From Diphasiastrum complanatum (Eukaryota; Streptophyta; Lycopodiopsida; Lycopodiales; Lycopodiaceae), in NCBI GenBank assembly GCA_029204225.1, contig CM055111.1, positions 45,769,255 to 45,833,254 of the forward strand: 64,000 nt of DNA. Direction: 5' to 3'. Position numbers and translations under genes: made by a program. This document shows, one piece after another, positions 33,241 to 44,146 of the stretch (within the stretch, counting starts at the first letter, position 1; every line of letters begins with the position of its first letter). The notes below the pieces were generated by a model that saw nothing but the letters and a program-made list of their open reading frames with translations, made no database searches and had not been told where the DNA came from.

Positions 33241-34270
33241 TCACAACTAGAAAACTCCGTGTTTATCCACGCAGAGTATCCACGCGAGACCCGACACTTA
33301 GTCGATTTTCCAAAATTTTGTTTCCGGCAACTGTTTGGGAGGGAAGGTGTTTGATTCTTTTAAATCGTGCCTTGCAGCAATGGTATCTTTTGCACCAATC
33401 AAGTGTTTCCAAATATATTCACCCACATTTTTAAATATGTGCATGGGATCAAGTAGGTGATTTATCAAAAGGTTATTCCAATATTCCAAATGATGAAATA
33501 TAGATAATCTTTTCATACCATCGATTGGCTTTGCTTGAGATTCCTCCCATAGTATTCGCCAATTTGTCACGAACATCCTCTTTGGAGGCATCTCTCTCTC
33601 AACTCTTCCTCCAAAACCTCTTCTATGAGTGTCTCTGAATGGATGGCCTTCATGCAAGTATTTACGATGATTTTCATAAACCACTTTTTTGAGACTAAAA
33701 GATTATCTTCCCACAAGATTTGGCCCGCACAAAAAACAAGCATTTTTTCCAGCCATTTGAAAGCCTGCCCAACAAATGGATACTATCAATCACTATTAAA
33801 AAACGTATATGTCAAAGAATAATTATAGCCATTGTAGTATATCATGTAAATGTCAAGAATTACTAGTTGTATGTAACTGTAAACAAACTCCTATGTACAC
33901 AAGATAGACATTGTTTGAATGATTACCTGAGCATTCACCTAATCCTAGATAGTCATGCATTGTCCACATTACAATGGCATGTAGTGTAAACTCCCTCTCA
34001 TGTCTGCTGCCAGAAAAGACATTTGCGTGGAACATCCACGCGTGGATAATCCATGCACTCGTATCCACGCATATATCCACGCCAATCCATGGCAATATCC
34101 ACGCGAATTTTTTTTTGCCCGCGCGTCCTCCTTTGTATTGTGCGTGGATATTTGCTATATGTGTTCTTGTGCCTGGCTTTATCAATCAAATGCAAGTGTT
34201 CATTGGAAATCCAGAGAGTTGAGATTTCAAACTGGTGAGACCAATAATTGAGGTAAGCTAGCATAACAAA
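33241..34270 (-). mobile_element. CACTA (En/Spm) transposon fragment inside the gypsy element
   Basis: About 1 kb of sequence unlike its gypsy host. It carries a tnp2-type transposase piece and clustered short repeats TATCCACGC near both ends (about 33263-33285 and 34030-34150, some inverted as GCGTGGATA), as expected for CACTA subterminal repeats. The left end TCACAACTAGAAAACT could be a decayed CACTA terminus. I could not identify a matching right terminus or 3-bp duplication, so limits are approximate. Confidence 0.6.
33298..33684 (-). pseudogene. CACTA tnp2-type transposase fragment
   Basis: A 128-codon frame with LSIFHHLEYWNNLLINHLL followed by DPMHIFKNVGEYIWKHLIG. The pattern of a short hydrophobic block, then LDxMHIxKNV, is typical of the tnp2 transposase domain of plant CACTA elements. 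A full transposase is several times longer, so this is a fragment without the complete catalytic domain. Confidence 0.8.
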
Positions 34271-34274
34271 TAAT

Positions 34275-35400
34275 TACCTGGAGTCGTGACAAATATGAAG
34301 GTGAAACTCCTTTGTCTGACACCAATTTTATCTCAAAAGAATCTTCGTATGCCTTACATATTTTTTCTAATGAATCTGACATTGAAGTGCAATATTTTGA
34401 ATGTTATGAGAATGCTGACAAAGAAGAATTATTCGATGCCTGCAACGCTGAAGTGGATGTTTCGTATGAAGAAATTATAGTTGCAGACACGAACTCAAAA
34501 GAGTCTCACGATTTGAGTGACAAATCTGAACACAAATTTGGTAACAAGGACCAGATTGATGACAAGAAAACATCTATGGAGTCAATTATGCGCGAAATTC
34601 ATGGCCATACCAAGGCCAGTATGACAGAAGGTATCATTTTACCAGATTCCACTGAACTAATTGAACTTGCACCTGGTAGATTTGTGCATGTTTCGAAGTC
34701 ACTTGGAGAATCTGAATTGGTGAAATTCACTGAACTATTGAAGGAGTATCAAGATGTTTTTTCCTGGTCGCTCGACAATTTATACCTACAGAATTTGGAG
34801 AGCACCGTATTGATCTTAAGGAAGATGTTGTATCTGTTCGACAGAGACAATATCGTCTCAAGCCCAAGTACTCTCTCATGGTTAAGGACGAACTCAATAA
34901 GCACTTTAAGACAAGTATAATCTATCTCGTCTTAAGCAGTGAATGGGTTTCACCCATTGTTGTCGTCCCAAAGAAGAAGACTGGCAAAATACGAATATGC
35001 CAGGATTTTCGCAAACTCGATGCTGCCACAAGGAAGGATCATCATCCTTTGTCCTTCACGGATTCCATCTTAGATTAGGTTGCTAGTCAGAAGCGTTACA
35101 ATTTCTGTGACGATTTTTCTGGTTACAATCAGGTTGGAGTGCGGAAGGAGGATCGTTCAAATACTACATTCACTACGGATTGGGGCACTTATGCCTACAA
35201 CAAAATGCCCTTTGGTCTTTGTAACGCTCCAGTGACTTTTCAGCGAATCATGATGTTCATTTTTGCTGCCTTCCTAAGACCTTTTTCCAAAAAATTTATT
35301 GATTATTTTTGTGTATATAGTGATATAAAGACGCACCCACAGAAGCTGAAATTAACATTACAACGGTGTCGACTCAAGAGCATACATTTGATAAAATAAC
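34275..35400 (+). pseudogene. Ty3/gypsy protease-RT spacer and RT (3' part of split element)
   Basis: An acidic spacer is open at 34312-34920. It contains GIILPDSTELIELAPGRFVHV and LLKEYQDVFSWS, the usual lead-in to RT. After a frameshift near 34880: SSEWVSPIVVVPKKKTGKIR, CQDFRKLDAATRKDHHPL, FSGYNQVGV, TFTTDWGTYAYNKMPFGLCN and FIDYFCVYSD. The last is the polymerase F(V/I)DD box with the second Asp changed to Tyr, so the enzyme is dead. Ends at about 35390. Confidence 0.88.
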
Positions 35401-35479
35401 CATTTTCTTTCTAAGTGATTTAAAGTCAATTTCAACCTTTTAAGAACTACAAGTCAGAGCTCTAGCAAGACATCATCGT

Positions 35480-35740
35480 CTTGGAAGTCATCAGTCACTC
35501 CAGGTGTATATGGTTATTACTTATGCCTCATCATTCCAGACTTGGCTTGTAAAGTAATTAATAATCATATGAGTGCCCAGACCTATAATTGGACATAGGA
35601 GCACATGCATAGTGAATGACTGCTTTAATGTAAGAATAGGAGGTCAATAGCTCAATATAGGTTGCATGGGGATCCTAGGGGAAATATTCTCTCTCTCATG
35701 AAGAGAATATGTCCATTGAAAACTCGCCCATCATCCTATT
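35480..35740 (+). repeat. chromovirus-like LTR segment, inverted relative to 50.6-50.9 kb
   Basis: Matches the reverse complement of about 50616-50857: CACTCCAGGTGTATAT, AGTAATTAATAATCATATGA, GGACATAGGAGCACATGCAT, TCAATAGCTCAATATAGGTT and GAGAATATGTCCATTG. The CT-rich stretch after 35750 is typical of the R/U5 part of a gypsy LTR. The 50.9-kb copy shows the LTR start and polypurine tract. Confidence 0.65.
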
Positions 35741-38700
35741 GGAAATTCAGTTTTTTGAGCCTGTCTCTCCTCCTCTCTCTTAGGTTCTTCACTACGGCTT
35801 GGGGACTAGGCCCAGGAGGAAACTCCAGGAGGGATCTAGGTTTGGATGGGTGGCAGGGATTAAGATCTGATTGCACGAATTTGTGAATTTTTCCCACAAA
35901 TTTTGGTTAAAATTGGTCAAAATTGGTCAAAAACCAAGGTTTTTTGATGTTTTTTGGACTAATTTTGGGGTAGATCTCAAAATTCTCAGCCAAGACTTGG
36001 TGTGAACATTTTTAGAGATGTAATTAAGCTGTCCCTGAGCTGTAATGAAGTTTGGATGGGATTAGACACCATTAGGGGGCTCAAAACACCAAAATTTAGT
36101 GTATTTTTGATGACTTTTGAGCATGAATCCCTATCAATTGGGGGTCTGAACCTGTCACAAGCATAAAGATATTATGGATTGCGTCTGTTTTGAGCCATCA
36201 TGCATCCAATTTGGATAGGTGAGCATTAGACACCATCATGTTGAAGTTTTGCTTGTTGAAGGAGGCCAAAAATGCATTTTTTTCATGATTTGAGCTTATG
36301 ATTGCTTGCTGGACGTTAGAAGCTTCTATGCCTCTCTAATGTAACCTCTGATCCAAGGCTTTTTGGGTTGTGATGTGTTTTTTGAAGATTCCTCTCCACA
36401 AAAGTGCTCCCTCCTACCTGTTTTTCATGCATTTATTGCTTGCACGTGTGAAGTCAAGATTGCAAGGTGATGTGACAAGTGCCTTGTAGACCCACTCTCC
36501 CTCCATACTGTGCTTTACAGCGACCAATTTGGTGTCCTGTAGAGAAAGTTATGGCTGTCAAAAGTTTGGCAATTTTTGAACTAAAATTTGCAAATTTTTT
36601 GAAATGTTCTGATGCATGCATACTTGTAATTCAGTGTAGTGCTTGTCTGTTGAAGAAATGTATGGATAGACATGTATGCATGCATGGATGCATGTTGCAT
36701 GCGTAATCAGTAGATTGATCAGAAGATTTATTGCATGAAGCTATTTTTGGCAATTCTAGATCAAAAAGCAGATTTCCTAGTGGCTAGGCTAATTACGAGA
36801 TTTTTTTCCATTTTTTTTAAAAAAAATCTGTGCATGTCGAATTTGATATGTGACAGTGCGTGTGAATTTGATAAATCGATCATTTTAATCGATTTTCACA
36901 GTTGGTCCATTTCGAACTGATTTTGTGAATCCCAGTGCTAATTTTCCAGTTTCTTGGCAATTTACGTAAAAATTAATTTTTATTGAAATCATTGCATGTC
37001 ACTGGATGGTTCAGAATCCTTCCAATATGAGATGGTAATTGTGAAACTGTCAAGTCGATGTTTGGTCGATTTTCACAGTTTAGGTCCATATTGAATGGTA
37101 TTTGAAAATCCCAGTTTACGTAAAATTTGAAGAAACCATGGACGTTTTCGATTTATTCCAATTCTTTGGTTATTGATCAAACAGAAATGACTTATAAAGT
37201 GAATGATCTTACTGAGTTGAAATTAGTCAATTGTTAAGATCACTGTACCCTTCACTTTTAGTTGAAGATTTTGTGAATCTGTCAATTATGGAGCATGTAA
37301 ATCTAGTAGAACAATTTTATGCTAGTCTATAAGGGGATTTGCCAGGGATTAAGTGCGGCACTTAATGAACAAATCAAAACTGTTTGGGTGATAGTGCTAA
37401 AGTTATCGATACCAAATTGAACTTTTTTCTAGTAAAATTTGGGGTTTTGTTAACCTGAACCATTTTTGGAAGGGGGGGGGAATGTAGATGATTGTTGGTC
37501 TTAGCGATCCTTACATTCAATTCCTGAAGTATAACTAATTGCAAGTGAGAATAAAATTGAGAATTATTTAAGAAGACTGCCTCTGGGAATTTGGATTCCT
37601 TTTCCCCAATGTGAATTAGAATTTCGAGAATTCGAGGATTCTAAGGGAAAAGTAGTGGCAAGACTGATAATCCATTTCTAGAACCATCTCTGTTTTGCAA
37701 TTGGATTTGGATCTTGCAAAGTAATGCAGATAGAAGGTGTTCCATACCTGAATCTAGTAATTTGGATTCTTTTCAGTTATAGAGTATTTCTCTATAATGA
37801 TAGTAACGACCAAGAGAGTTCTAACTTGTATAGTTGGATAAGTTGCTTATGTACATCTTAATCTTGTGGATCTACTATGTGTTTCCTATGTACTGAGTTT
37901 ATATCGTATACTTAAACTAGTCAGAGTGCATAGACATATGAACAAGTAATGTGTGAAACAGTTACTTGCAGGTTATGTCTCTTTCTGTGGAAAGGATAAT
38001 TCATTAACTTATTTTTGGTTTGGAAGAAGATCTGAATGTGGTGTTATACATGTATAATTGAGATATGCACCTAGACATTTAAGATTTTTGAATCATTTAC
38101 AATTGACTTGAGTAATTGGATTACTCCTGATTAGAAATTAATTGGATAAATAAGCAGTGTGAAGAGAATTCATTGGGAACTGTTTATTTTAGTCTATATT
38201 GCTTATAAGTCACATGATTAGTGAGTCATTTGGATTCATTTATGAGAACTGTGCGTAGAATATAGAAAATTCTTGATATAGAATACTTCTTGAAGGAGAA
38301 ATATTCTAAGTTATTGACTATATCCCAGTGAGCTCATATACATATATTGGATGACAGAGTCTAACTAATGTCAAGGATAACCATTGAATTCAGTTGGAAT
38401 TCAGCAGAACTTTATAATCTCTAGATGTGGTTCTAGGTGATTGTATAAAGTTTATTATTTGTCGAAGACAAATGTTATAATGGTCTTTAATCACTTGATT
38501 GATTGTAGAATTTGGAACTCATAATCTGGTTAAGAATTGAGATAGAAGAATATTCTTGAAATCCAATAATTTTCCTTGTGGAAAAAATTTAAGAATGTTT
38601 CTTATATTTCTTGAGTGGTATGTTGTTGTGCATGTACTCCAGTATCTCTAAATGATTAAGTATGGCTTTAGAATAGATTATGATTGACGAATCATAAGAT

Positions 38701-39743
38701 TCTAAATGTTTATGATTGACAGATCATAAATTGATACTTAAAGGTCATTAGATGATTATATGGAAATATGATGATTCTTAAGATGATGAGTAATTCTTGA
38801 TCAATTGGTGGAGTTAAAATTCAGATTTGTTATTTGAACTCTAAATTTGTGTACAAACTTGAGATTGTTTGGATCTCACAGACATTTTCATTAAGTGATT
38901 GCTTACTTATGAGAAATTTGCTTACCTTTATAGATTGTAGTCAAGGAATGCTTGTGTACTATTTTTCAACCTAAAATCGACGATTAATTAGGAGCAGTTA
39001 AGTCTATCAAGATTGAATGGTTGCTATTTTCTAGTATATGATGCTAGGGATAGAGCACTTATCTCAGGAGATAAGTGCTCAGGACTGAGTTGAAGTCATT
39101 TTTATCTTAATGGATCTCCTAAGAGATTTTGGTGGGATGAGTTTTGTACCAAGAAGCATTTATGACAGGTCTACAAGTAATTTGTGGATAGTCTTGGACT
39201 ATAATTGTTTTGGATTTTTAAATTTTGAACATTGATTTCCAGTGTAAGGTGAGGACTCACCCAGTGATTCATGTAAATGGAGGTACATGAAGGTGATGTT
39301 ATTAGATTGGAGAAAATCAAACCCAATAGGGAAATTTATCTTTTAGTGTACTTCTAAAAGGTTGATATAGTATTTCAGTGTAGAGATAGATAATTTGAGA
39401 ATTATCCCATCTCTAAATACTTATTTGATATCGAAGACAGACTAAAGATTGATTTTCAAGGTAATTGTGAAAGTTAAATGATTGATTTGTTAGGTTTTGA
39501 GCTTAATCTTCAGGTATGGTCGATTGCTCATCCGGTGTATCATGTAAATTTAGTTTGTATGATGATGACAATTTGATGTATTGAAGATTTTGCCCATATG
39601 GAAGATTTATCGCTCAATGTACCTTTGGACCCTGAATGAGTACTCAGGATCAGAGATAAACAATTGATAAATTGTTCTATCTCTGTGTGCTTGCTTAGGT
39701 TGGTTGGTCAAATTGAGGATAATGATTCATGGGAAGAGTTAAA
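35741..39743. other. 4-kb region without a gene
   Basis: No convincing ORF. The first kilobase looks like the continuation of a long LTR or leader. An imperfect duplication of about 80 bp (CGATTTTCACAGTT...GGTCCAT, AATCCCAGT, TTTACGTAAAA) lies at about 36890-36970 and 37070-37125. At 39255 and 39510 weak HPV(I/Y)HVN-like peptides recall the end of chromovirus integrase, but stops are frequent. Confidence 0.4.
39053..39080. repeat. perfect 13-bp inverted repeat with 2-base loop
   Basis: GAGCACTTATCTC, AG, GAGATAAGTGCTC. No neighbouring gene suggests a terminator role; probably incidental or a relic. Confidence 0.8.
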
Positions 39744-40536
39744 TGTTAAAATTAAAAAAACAATCCATATTGATTTCTTGGCTTGCTACAAATGTTGTAC
39801 TATGCAAGTATGTAGCTCATAAATGCAAAATGCCAAGTTTGGCCTACATAGAACTCAAGTTACATGGTTATGTAATATCTAGATTGAAGAATACAACTTG
39901 CATATAGTTTGTAGACATAGAATTAGCAAAGTCATGCTTGTAGAAACTCGTGGCAATTCACATGCATGAGTTGTAAGTGATCCATAGTGACATGCAAGGC
40001 ATGCACAAAGTGTAATGGACACATGCATGATGATTTGTACTTTGTTAGTTAAAACTAGCACACTTGTAAAAAGTTGGTAGAATTTCATGCATGGCAAGTG
40101 ACAAATGTCACATAGACTCTAGATGTCACTTTAGATGTCATTTTGTAATGAATGGATGTGGTTCTACCTCGAGCTACCTCAAACTCTATAAATATGTGTA
40201 GCTCTCCTCACAATCAATGATGAAGAACCAAAGTTTTGTAGCTAACTCATGCCATTTTGGATCTAAACTATTTTGCTTGTTATCTCTCTATCTTTCTGTC
40301 TCTAACTTGTGTTGAATCTAATGCTTATACACTGATATCTTGTACTTTTGCTAATTATTGATTCATTGCTATCATATTCAGTTGCTTAGCATGCTAGATT
40401 GTGGTTAAGCCATTTCTTCTGAACTAGATCTTGCTAATCAATCTAGAATCAGGTTACTGTGCTAATCACAAAGCTTAATTAGATCCATCATACTTGTGGA
40501 CATTCCCCACACGTGTGAAATTTGGAAATTTTGTCA
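39744..40536 (+). repeat. 5' LTR, copia family 3
   Basis: 793 bp from TGTTAAAATTAAAAAAAC to GGAAATTTTGTCA, followed at once by the primer site. The same LTR occurs at 50975-51708 (- strand, shorter by a deletion around the TATA region) and in pieces at 59747-59880 and 63047-63272. CACACGTGTGAAA lies 29 bp before its end; a TATA-like CTATAAATATGTG is at about 40181. Confidence 0.9.
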
Positions 40537-41296
40537 TGGTATCAGAGCCAAATTAAGCTTTTCATGCTAACATCTCTGATTGTACAATAAATTGAGAGCT
40601 AAATCAAGCCAAAAAACAGTTTTGCACTTTTTCTCACCTTTCTCTGAAGTGTATTTGGATCAAATTGGATTGGAACTGAATTTTTAGACCTAAAATGTGG
40701 TAGTACGGAATTCTGGAACTCCGCACGTGTGAAAACCAGAGATTTTCAGTCCCTTTGTTCTCCTTGCTTATAGACCCAAAGATAGCAGTGTTATAGCTTG
40801 ATGAAAAACGTATGATCTGTACTTTCCATGAAAATTGAAACCAAATCAATCTGATGTGTCTAGCTAGAGTTATAAGCTCTTAAAGAGGATAGAGATAGGT
40901 CCAAAATCCGAGTGAAAGCATTTTGATTTGATTCAATCTTGCTTTGTTCTGAATCCATTGTTTTGAGCATCCTACACAAGAAACCGAAGATCAAGATTGA
41001 GTTTGAAGTAATGAACATCTTTTGAGCCTTCTAAGAGCCAATTGTGTTTTCTTTTGAAGCATTTCACACATGCCAAAAGTAGGATTCAAACTAGCCAAAG
41101 TGTCTTTGTGTGTCTGATCTAGATAACTTGTCTTGTGGAATATTTGAGAGTCATCTCAAATACAGTTGCAAGTGTTTTACATAGGAAGGTAGTACATCCT
41201 TGAAAATACCTATAGTGAAAGAAAGCAACAACTTTAAGTCTGATTGGAACAAGCTCAAACATATTGCAGTCCAATAACTAAAAAGTCTTTATTAAA
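40537..41296 (+). other. primer-binding site and leader of copia family 3
   Basis: TGGTATCAGAGC at 40537-40548 directly abuts the LTR; non-coding leader up to the gag ATG at 41297. GCACGTGTGAAA at about 40722. Confidence 0.85.
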
Positions 41297-41604
41297 ATGG
41301 CATCTCAGGGAGGATATCTTCTAAAAGCCAATGAAAGACTAAACACTTCTAATTACTCAATTTGAAAGTTCAGAATGGAGTCTATTTTGATACTCCAAGA
41401 TGTTATGGACATTGTGCTTGGTGTTGAGGAGGAGCCTCAAGCATAGGCTGAAATTATTAAGTATAAGAAAAGAGCTAGAATGGCTCTACATTTCATTAAG
41501 ATGAATGTATCTAATCAAATTCTGAGAGAGATAGGATCTTTCACTACAGCCAAAGAAGCTTGGGATGCACTAAAGTCCATCTATGAAGCAAATAATATTA
41601 ATCA
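41297..41604 (+). pseudogene. copia family 3 gag N-terminus
   Basis: ATG 41297 begins MASQGGYLLKANERLNTSNYS; a TGA replaces the expected Trp of the WK(V/F)RMES box and a TAG follows after EEEPQA. Open again for MALHFIKMNVSNQIL, TAKEAWDALKSIYEANNI, where copia homology stops. The next codons belong to another element, so only about the first 100 residues of Gag remain. Confidence 0.85.
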
Positions 41605-42520
41605 TCCATTCCGAGATTGCCCGATGAGAAATTCACAAATAGCCAGGAGGCATTTGGCCTATGTAGACCGACATGCACCTGGGGTAACCCTCCCACCTCG
41701 AACATACTACAAAAGAAAAATCTTAGTGCCATCGGGTTATGAAACGAGTGATGAAGAGGACAATCTGGCAAAAGTCCCAAAGTACGCAAAGATACCCTTG
41801 GGCAAACAAGTAAAACCATCACAGAAGACAGAGATGGTAGAATCCATCACGCCAATGGTAACTGAGGAAGTCAAGAAATTGTCATCTGACGAAGTCCAAC
41901 GGATTTTACCAATTCTCTTGGCGCAAACACTACAAAGAATTCTTAGTGATTAATTACAAAGGGGATTAGCGTCAACAGAGCAACTTGAAGGCATCAACAC
42001 AAGATCCAAGGAACAATGCCATCACGCAGTCTTCAACGGGGAAGTGCATTGACCAAGAGAAGACTAAAGTTGATGATTGTCCCTCAACGAGCAAGATTCA
42101 ACCAAAGTCTAATTGTTCCACAATTCAACAGACCCCCAATCAACGCCAATTCAGGGTATATCCATTCTTCAAAGGCCAAATCCAGGAAATTCAAGCCCAA
42201 ACCGGCCAATTGTACAACAAGAACCAGCACCTACAATGACAAATCCTTGTCCTAAATCTATGATATTGACTGTTGAGGAAAGTCGTTAGGTTGATGCATA
42301 CTTCGAATACCTGGACAGACAAGAGCATCAAGCAAGCACGTCATATCCACATTATGATTTGGGGGAGTCCATGACATTGGGACCAGTTGCGCCGATCTAT
42401 GAGGATCCATTATATCAGCAAGATTTATCTTGGGATCCTCCGATGGCATACCTCGACTACCCAATTGTCAATGAACAAGGTTATCCGGAATGGCCACCAG
42501 ACCCTTATGGGTATTTTTGA
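41605..42520 (+). pseudogene. gypsy-like gag C-terminal region, unrecognised in detail
   Basis: The open frame continues from the copia gag into HPFRDCPMRNSQIARRH, the second half of a CCHC knuckle, then a Lys/Glu-rich stretch (SDEEDNLAKV, TEEVKKLSSDEVQRILPIL), stop at 41953. Later frames include a Tyr/Pro-rich block near 42300-42520 (ASTSYPHYDLGE, YQQDLSWDPPMAYLDYP). This may be the C-terminal part of a Ty3/gypsy Gag, but I cannot assign it firmly. No pol follows; a gypsy LTR starts at 42712. Confidence 0.5.
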
Positions 42521-42711
42521 AAATCTGACAAGTCCAAGTTCTTGTCTGATCGCCATCATCCAATAAAGCCTCAGGTTTTAAGTAAGCGAATTTTATCCAC
42601 GCTTTTCCTGAAGCACCCATGTCCCAACAATAAAAGAACCAACAACAATGCCCCTTCACGACAATTGCAACTTAGTGCCGAGGGACCGGCACTACTTTGG
42701 GTCGTGGACCC

Positions 42712-43489
42712 TGTTGTGGGTATTTCTTGCACATTAATAAACAAGTGGGTCCCACCACTTGAAATATTGTTGGCCAAGCCTTACCTAGTGGGCCCCACCA
42801 TAGTACATTGTAAGTAGGGTAATAAGTGCAAGGGCATTGGCATCCTGCGCGTGTAAGACCAACCCAGCACAAGTAGCAAGTTGTAATTCCTAGGAATAAT
42901 AGACTAGGGGCTTAAAACTCTAAAATGACATTAGAGGCCCTAAGTCAAGTTGCAAATAAAAAAGCTAAAAGGGTCCAACTTAAAACTCACATAAATCATG
43001 TGAGTGCCCTTGTGCTTTCTTAGCACCAATAGATTTAAGTTGTGTTTATTTTTAAGGCTTGGATTAGAATCCTTGTCCCAATGAAGTGGCCAATGAGAGT
43101 GAAGGAGACTCACCTCTAAAGTCTATAAGAGAGAGCCATTTCCTTTGTATTGTATCATCTTCCATTCTCATTCTAATAAAACTCTCTTGGTTTCTCCATC
43201 TCCATCTCCATATCTCTCTCTCTCCTCTCTCTCTCTCTTCTTCCTCTATCTTCTCCCTCTCTCCTTACGTTGGGATAGAATTGGGTAGGCACTCGAGCCC
43301 CCAAAGCCTTTATCAACCTAGGCGTTCTCTCTCTCCCTCTCTCCACTCTCTTTCTCCCCTCTCTCCTCTCCCTCTCTCTTCTTGCTATGCAGGTGAAGGT
43401 GAGGTTGCCGCTCCCAGTGATGGACCCCTATGCTACACCGATGACACAACAGGTTGGAGCAAAGTAGTGTTGTAAAACCAGCAAGTTAA
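42712..43489 (+). repeat. LTR of the ORF3-bearing gypsy family, copy 2 (end approximate)
   Basis: Starts TGTTGTGGGTATTTCTTG, preceded by GTGCCGAGGGACCG, as at 8981 and 48722. It contains AGTGGCCAATGAGAG, a TATA-like CTATAAGAGAG and AATAAAACTCTC. The body from about 43190 to 43385 is an impure (CT)n tract with CTCTCTCTC runs. The end is obscured by the copia LTR that follows. Confidence 0.6.
43190..43385. repeat. impure CT microsatellite
   Basis: Long pyrimidine-rich tract dominated by CTCT with CCAT and TTCC interruptions, inside the transcribed part of the gypsy LTR. Confidence 0.85.
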
Positions 43490-44146
43490 GCTAAAAATTG
43501 TCAACATTTCCTAGCTAGTTTGAGGCCTAATTGGCAATTTTTGTACATAGTTTTGGATCTAACCTTTCACACATGTGAAAGAGGCCTAGATACTGTTATT
43601 TTAGTATATATATTTCATGTTGAAGAAGTCTCAAACATCAGGACCTTCGAAATGACACCAAAATCATGTTATTTGGACATATAGGCCAAAATTGGCTATT
43701 TTAGACAACTGGTGCCCTAAAATTGGGTCCTAAGTTCTAGAGAGAGGAGAGAGAGTCATTTCTCTCACCTATATTAGGCTGGAATTTGTGGAGAACAGGT
43801 TGGAAAAACTTATTGTATTGTTGAGAGAGATCAATAGATCATTGTCACAGTTTCTTCCTCCATTGCCAAGCATTGCTTTGTGTATTGTCTTCAAGCTTTT
43901 GTGTATGTTCTTAAGAGATTTCCAAAAGTGGTAGACTGTTGTTGTAGGGCTGGTATGTTGTTGTTTTTGGCTACCATCAGTACCTTTTATTAGCTCCTTT
44001 TTTCTCTTGAATGCTTTGTCAAGTTCATGTGTATCAAAGGTAGCATTAGGATGCTTTGACATTTCTAGCTTTTGTAGCTTGTTGTGCAAAGATCTTAGCC
44101 AAGTATTTTGGGAGTTTGGATCCATTCAAGATCCACTTTTTTCACA
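43490..44146 (+). repeat. solo LTR, copia family 1
   Basis: About 657 bp matching 4119-4672 and the reverse complement of 30959-31613; the start is decayed (CTAAAAATTGTCAACATT) and it ends CACTTTTTTCACA. No primer site follows, and no polypurine tract or coding end precedes it. It therefore looks like the product of LTR-LTR recombination or a truncated copy. No clear target duplication. Confidence 0.75.

Noticed and set aside
33853-34264. Several overlapping frames on both strands with HAWI/STRI-type repeats
   Set aside because: They are translations of the TATCCACGC subterminal repeats of the CACTA fragment, not genes.
39240-39740. HPVIHVN and HPVYHVN peptides resembling the end of chromovirus integrase, twice
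   Set aside because: Frames are full of stops and similarity is limited to a few residues, too weak for a call.
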